The notes beneath the pieces were generated by a model that saw only the letters and a list, made by a program, of their open reading frames with translations, had not been told where the DNA came from and did not search any database. The position numbers and the translations under genes were made by a program. From Simplicispira sedimenti (lineage in GTDB: Bacteria; Pseudomonadota; Gammaproteobacteria; Burkholderiales; Burkholderiaceae_C), in the NCBI RefSeq assembly GCF_022760965.1, contig NZ_JAKVIJ010000008.1:1-64000 (forward strand): DNA of 64,000 nt, given 5' to 3'. Positions 58,268 to 64,000 of this stretch are shown one piece after another; within the stretch, counting starts at the first letter, position 1; each line of letters begins with the position of its first letter.

Positions 58268-60190
58268 TCAGCTACTTTTGCGCACACGCAGGTACCACTC
58301 ACACAACAGCCGCACCTGCTTGGGCGTATAGCCCTTGGCCACCATGCGGGTAACGAAGTCCTCGTGCTTCTTGGCCTCCTCGGCACTGGCCTTGGCGTTG
58401 AAGCTGATGACCGGGAGCAGTTCCTCGGTGTTGGAGAACATCTTCTTCTCGATCACCAGGCGCAGCTTTTCGTAGCTGGTCCAGCTCGGGTTCTTGCCCT
58501 GGTTGTTGGCGCGGGCGCGCAAAACGAAGTTGACGATCTCGTTGCGGAAGTCCTTGGGGTTGGCGATGCCCGCGGGCTTCTCGATCTTCTCCAGCTCCGC
58601 GTTGAGCGCGCCCCGGTCGAACACCTCGCCGGTATCGGTGTCGCGGTACTCGTTGTCCTGGATCCAATAGTCCGCGTAGGTCACGTAGCGGTCGAAGATG
58701 TTCTGGCCGTACTCGCTGTAGCTCTCCAGGTAGGCGGTCTGGATCTCCTTGCCGATGAACTCGGCGTAGCGTGGCGAGAGGTATTCCTTGATGTAGCCGG
58801 TGTACTTGGTCTCCAGCTCGGCCGGGAACTGCTCGCGCTCGATCTGCTGCTCCAGCACATACATCAGGTGCACCGGGTTGGCCGCCACCTCGGCGCTGTC
58901 GAAGTTGAACACCTTGGACAGGATCTTGAACGCGAAGCGGGTGGAAATGCCGGTCATGCCCTCGTCCACGCCCGCGTAGTCGCGGTATTCCTGGTAGCTC
59001 TTGGCGCGCGGGTCGGTGTCTTTCAGGCTCTCGCCGTCATAGACCTGCATCTTGCTGAAGATGCTGGAGTTCTCGGGCTCCTTCAGCCGCGTGAGGATGG
59101 CGAACTGCGCCATCATCTTGAGCGTGCCCGGCGCACACACCGCGTTGCCCAGCGAGGATTCGCGGATCAGCTTTTCGTAGATGCGCGTTTCCTCGCTCAC
59201 GCGCAGACAGTACGGCACCTTGACGATGTAGATGCGGTCCAGGAATGCCTCGTTGTTCTTGTTGTTGCGGAAGGCCTTCCACTCGCTTTCGTTGCTGTGC
59301 GCCAGCACCACGCCGTCGAACGGGATGGCGCCAAAGCCCTCGGTGCCCTTGTAGTTGCCCTCCTGCGTGGCGGTGAGCAGCGGGTGCAGCACCTTGATGG
59401 GCGCCTTGAACATCTCCACAAACTCCAGCAGGCCCTGGTTGGCCAGGCACAGGCCGCCGCTGTAGCTGTAGGCGTCGGTGTCGTCCTGTGCAAAGCTCTC
59501 GAGCTTGCGGATGTCCACCTTGCCCACCAGGCTGGAGATGTCCTGGTTGTTCTCGTCACCGGGCTCGGTCTTGGCAATGCCCACCTGCTTCAAGATGCTG
59601 GGGTAGCGCTTGACCACGCGGAACTGGCGGATGTCGCCGCCATATTCCTCCAGGCGCTTGACCGCCCAGGGCGAGAGCACGCGCTGCAGGTAGCGGCGCG
59701 GAATACCGAACTGCTCTTCGAGCACCGGGCCGTCCTCTACCGCATCGAACAGCCCGAGCGGAGATTCGTTCACCGGCGAGCCCTTGAGCGCATAGAACGG
59801 CACCTTCTGCATCAGGTACTTGAGCCGCTCGGCAATCGAGCTCTTGCCGCCGCCCACGGGCCCCAGCAGGTAGAGGATCTGCTTGCGCTCCTCCAGCCCC
59901 TGCGCAGCATGGCGGAAGAAGCTCACCACCTGCTCGATGGAGTCTTCCATGCCGTAGAACTCGGCAAAGGCCGGGTAGCGCTTGATGACCTTGTTGGCAA
60001 AGATGCGCGACAGGCGCGGGTCGTTGCGCGTGTCCACCATCTCGGGCTCGCCAATGGCGGCCAACATGCGCTGGGCGGCCGTGGCGTAGGCCATGGAATC
60101 ACGCTTGCACTCGGCGAGGTACTCGTCGATCGACATTTCCTCTTCACGCGAACGGGCGTAGCGTGCGGTGAAACTGCTGATGGCATCCAT
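58268..60190 (-). CDS. PrkA-type serine protein kinase (YeaG)
   Basis: 640 residues. AAA-like N-terminal domain with the P-loop LGPVGGGKSS (about 100), then the C-terminal kinase-like region. In E. coli YeaG is an RpoS/nitrogen-controlled stress kinase. The ATG at 60190 (MDAISSFTARYARSREEEMS) is chosen; the upstream in-frame start adds seven residues. It heads the prkA-yeaH-spoVR operon. The 263-nt gap upstream should hold its promoter; a sigma-54 consensus (TGGCAC-N5-TTGCA) was looked for and not found convincingly. Confidence 0.94.
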   Translation of the reverse strand: MDAISSFTARYARSREEEMSIDEYLAECKRDSMAYATAAQRMLAAIGEPEMVDTRNDPRLSRIFANKVIKRYPAFAEFYGMEDSIEQVVSFFRHAAQGLEERKQILYLLGPVGGGKSSIAERLKYLMQKVPFYALKGSPVNESPLGLFDAVEDGPVLEEQFGIPRRYLQRVLSPWAVKRLEEYGGDIRQFRVVKRYPSILKQVGIAKTEPGDENNQDISSLVGKVDIRKLESFAQDDTDAYSYSGGLCLANQGLLEFVEMFKAPIKVLHPLLTATQEGNYKGTEGFGAIPFDGVVLAHSNESEWKAFRNNKNNEAFLDRIYIVKVPYCLRVSEETRIYEKLIRESSLGNAVCAPGTLKMMAQFAILTRLKEPENSSIFSKMQVYDGESLKDTDPRAKSYQEYRDYAGVDEGMTGISTRFAFKILSKVFNFDSAEVAANPVHLMYVLEQQIEREQFPAELETKYTGYIKEYLSPRYAEFIGKEIQTAYLESYSEYGQNIFDRYVTYADYWIQDNEYRDTDTGEVFDRGALNAELEKIEKPAGIANPKDFRNEIVNFVLRARANNQGKNPSWTSYEKLRLVIEKKMFSNTEELLPVISFNAKASAEEAKKHEDFVTRMVAKGYTPKQVRLLCEWYLRVRKSS

Positions 60191-60453
60191 AGTGGCCTCC
60201 TGTGACAGCACGCTCTGATGGACTCAGACCACGCCGCAAAGTTGCAAAGCATCGGGCTATCGGCTTGAGGCCGTTGTAGCACCATGCTGTGGCTTTGAAC
60301 AGGGTAATTGGGGGTGCTGGCAACGCAATTTTTCAGGCCTTCACCCACAGGACCGGAACACGGCATACTGCACGTTTGCCCCCGACAGAGCCGCGCATGC
60401 GGCCGCCACGGTCGGGCTCGGTCAGACTGCGGCACGCGTGGTGCCGCAGCCTC

Positions 60454-62859
<2,406 letters not shown>

Positions 62860-63010
62860 GGGGGTGCGGCCATCTGACGGGCCAGTCGGGGGGTGCAAGA
62901 TTTTACGAGGGCAACCCAATCACCTGTAGATCAAGGGGCTACAGGGCGCCTGCCAGAACCGGCAACCGCACTGCTATGCTGGCGCGGTCCCTGCTGCAAC
63001 GCCGCTCCCC

Positions 63011-63607
63011 ATGAAACGTCTTTCCCAGTACTTTTTCCGTGGGCTCATCGCCTTTCTGCCGGTGGCGCTGACTGTCTATGTGCTCATCCTCTTTGTTACC
63101 TGGGCCGAGCGCTCGGCCATGGCGCTGCTGAGGCCGGTGACGGGGGACTTCTACCTTCCGGGGCTGGGCATCGCCCTGGGCGCCCTGCTGATCCTGGGGC
63201 TGGGCGTGCTGATCTCGCTGCCCAGTGCCCCGCGCATGCTTTCATGGGTGGAACTGCCGTTCACCAACCTGCCAGTGGTCAAGAGCATCTATTCGTCGTT
63301 GAAGAACTTCGCCGACTACTTCGCGCCGCATGCGCAGGACACCCAGCAGGTGGTGCTGCTCACCATGCCCGGCTCGGAGCTGAGCACCGTCGGCCTGATC
63401 ACGCGCCAGAGCATGCAAGGCCTGCCCCAAGGCATCAGCGCGCTGGACGACCGCGTCGCGGTGTACCTGCCCATGGGCTACATGATCGGTGGTTACACGG
63501 TGTTTGTTCCACGCAGCTGGACGACGCCGCTGGACATGTCCGTGGAAGAAGCCATGCGCATGGCCTTGATCGCGTTCATGGCATCGGGCAAGGGCAAGGT
63601 GGAGTGA
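63011..63607 (+). CDS. DUF502 family membrane protein
   Basis: 198 residues. Two membrane helices (about 8-30 and 50-70: GLIAFLPVALTVYVLILFVTW; LGIALGALLILGLGVLIS) and a C-terminal soluble part with PFTNLPVVKSIYSSLKNF and VAVYLPMGYMIGGYTVFVP, all typical of DUF502. Function unknown. It is divergent from ygiQ across about 150 nt. Its start ATG follows a weak site. Confidence 0.9.
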   Translation: MKRLSQYFFRGLIAFLPVALTVYVLILFVTWAERSAMALLRPVTGDFYLPGLGIALGALLILGLGVLISLPSAPRMLSWVELPFTNLPVVKSIYSSLKNFADYFAPHAQDTQQVVLLTMPGSELSTVGLITRQSMQGLPQGISALDDRVAVYLPMGYMIGGYTVFVPRSWTTPLDMSVEEAMRMALIAFMASGKGKVE

Positions 63608-63647
63608 CCAAGGCACACACTGTCGCGTCCATGCCGCCCTGGTAAGG

Positions 63648-64000
63648 TCAGGAACCGCGTCGCCCCCGGTACTGCCCCGGCCCGACCCCCTGCCACTGCT
63701 TGAAGGCATGGTGGAAGGCCGATGGCTCCTGGTAGCCCAGCAGGTAGCCCACCTCGGTGATGGGCATGTCCGAATGGGCCAGGTAGTGGCAGGCCAGTTC
63801 GTGGCGTGTGGCGTCCAGCAGGGTCTGGTAGGCCACGCCCGCGTCCATCAGGCGGCGCTGCAGGGTGCGGGTGGACAGGTGCAGGTCATCGGCCACATCA
63901 GCCAGTTTGACGGCGCCCTGCCCCAGCCGGGCCGAGATGCGCTGGCGCACCTGGGCCACGATGCCGGTGTCGCGCGGGTGGCGCGCCTGCAGCAGTTCGT
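63648..64000 (-). CDS. AraC-family transcriptional regulator (3' part; 5' end beyond window)
   Basis: The last about 117 residues are present; the frame runs off the right edge (minus strand, so the N-terminus is missing). Two helix-turn-helix motifs are seen: LADVADDLHLSTRTLQRRLMDAG and MPITEVGYLLGYQEPSAFHHAF, with the typical FKQWQGVGPGQYR ending. The frame continues upstream of the GTG at 63959 (ELLQARHPRDTGI), so this GTG is not the start. Target genes are unknown. Confidence 0.9.
   Translation of the reverse strand, partial: ELLQARHPRDTGIVAQVRQRISARLGQGAVKLADVADDLHLSTRTLQRRLMDAGVAYQTLLDATRHELACHYLAHSDMPITEVGYLLGYQEPSAFHHAFKQWQGVGPGQYRGRRGS

Noticed and set aside
60250..60285. GGGCTATCGGCTTGAGGCCG as a decayed R1 copy
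   Set aside because: Matches too short and in the wrong spacing; no palindrome.
60191..60453. Sigma-54 promoter before prkA, expected from E. coli yeaG regulation
   Set aside because: No TGGCAC-N5-TTGCA-like sequence found on the minus strand by eye.

Overview
The window is about 64 kb of GC-rich chromosome, most likely from a betaproteobacterium of the family Comamonadaceae (Acidovorax/Alicycliphilus-like). This rests on protein character, gene order (guaB-guaA, ratA-rnfH opposite smpB, rimP-nusA-infB-rbfA-truB-typA, iscRSUA-hscBA-fdx-dnaQ) and two dispersed non-coding repeat families. No database search was run. Coding density is very high and no stretch above about 300 bases lacks a gene.

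Layout. 1-4725: end of a decayed genomic island next to the 3' end of guaA, carrying a type IV McrBC restriction pair and a tyrosine integrase broken by an amber codon and a 3' truncation. 4726-9853: guaBA purine genes, a DUF4124 protein, rnfH, ratA and smpB. 9959-11659: a lipoprotein, ECF sigma factor and anti-sigma operon. 11666-13650: a 3-hydroxyisobutyryl-CoA hydrolase-like enzyme coupled to an EamA permease. 13850-22258: the rimP-nusA-infB-rbfA-truB-typA translation operon on the minus strand. 22428-27393: an arsenic resistance operon (arsR, DUF2703, arsC, arsD, arsA, ACR3 pump, perhaps a thioredoxin-like protein), divergent from a P-type ATPase (27567-30176). 30178-35723: yejABEF peptide importer. 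35825-40041: fabI, a periplasmic-type ATP-dependent DNA ligase and a large basic amino acid decarboxylase. 40184-42880: NfeD-like and SPFH proteins and a diguanylate cyclase. 42983-43614: tRNA-Ser and three tandem tRNA-Val genes. 43652-49838: the ISC iron-sulfur operon with dnaQ at its end. 50067-64000: uvrB, aromatic aminotransferase, a CoA-transferase III, a cold-shock/DUF1294 fusion, the prkA-yeaH-spoVR stress operon, a YgiQ radical SAM protein, DUF502, and a partial AraC regulator.

Most notable is a short palindromic repeat, called R1 here, of about 60 bp and nine copies. Four copies are intergenic and two of these bracket the DNA ligase gene. Five lie inside protein genes (truB, yejF, hscA, ygiQ and the hydrolase), always without a stop and always in the same reading frame for a given orientation, so that related short peptides are encoded in unrelated proteins. 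A second family, R2 (three copies, about 110-165 bp), sits directly after stop codons inside probable operons and has a hairpin whose apical stem covaries between copies.
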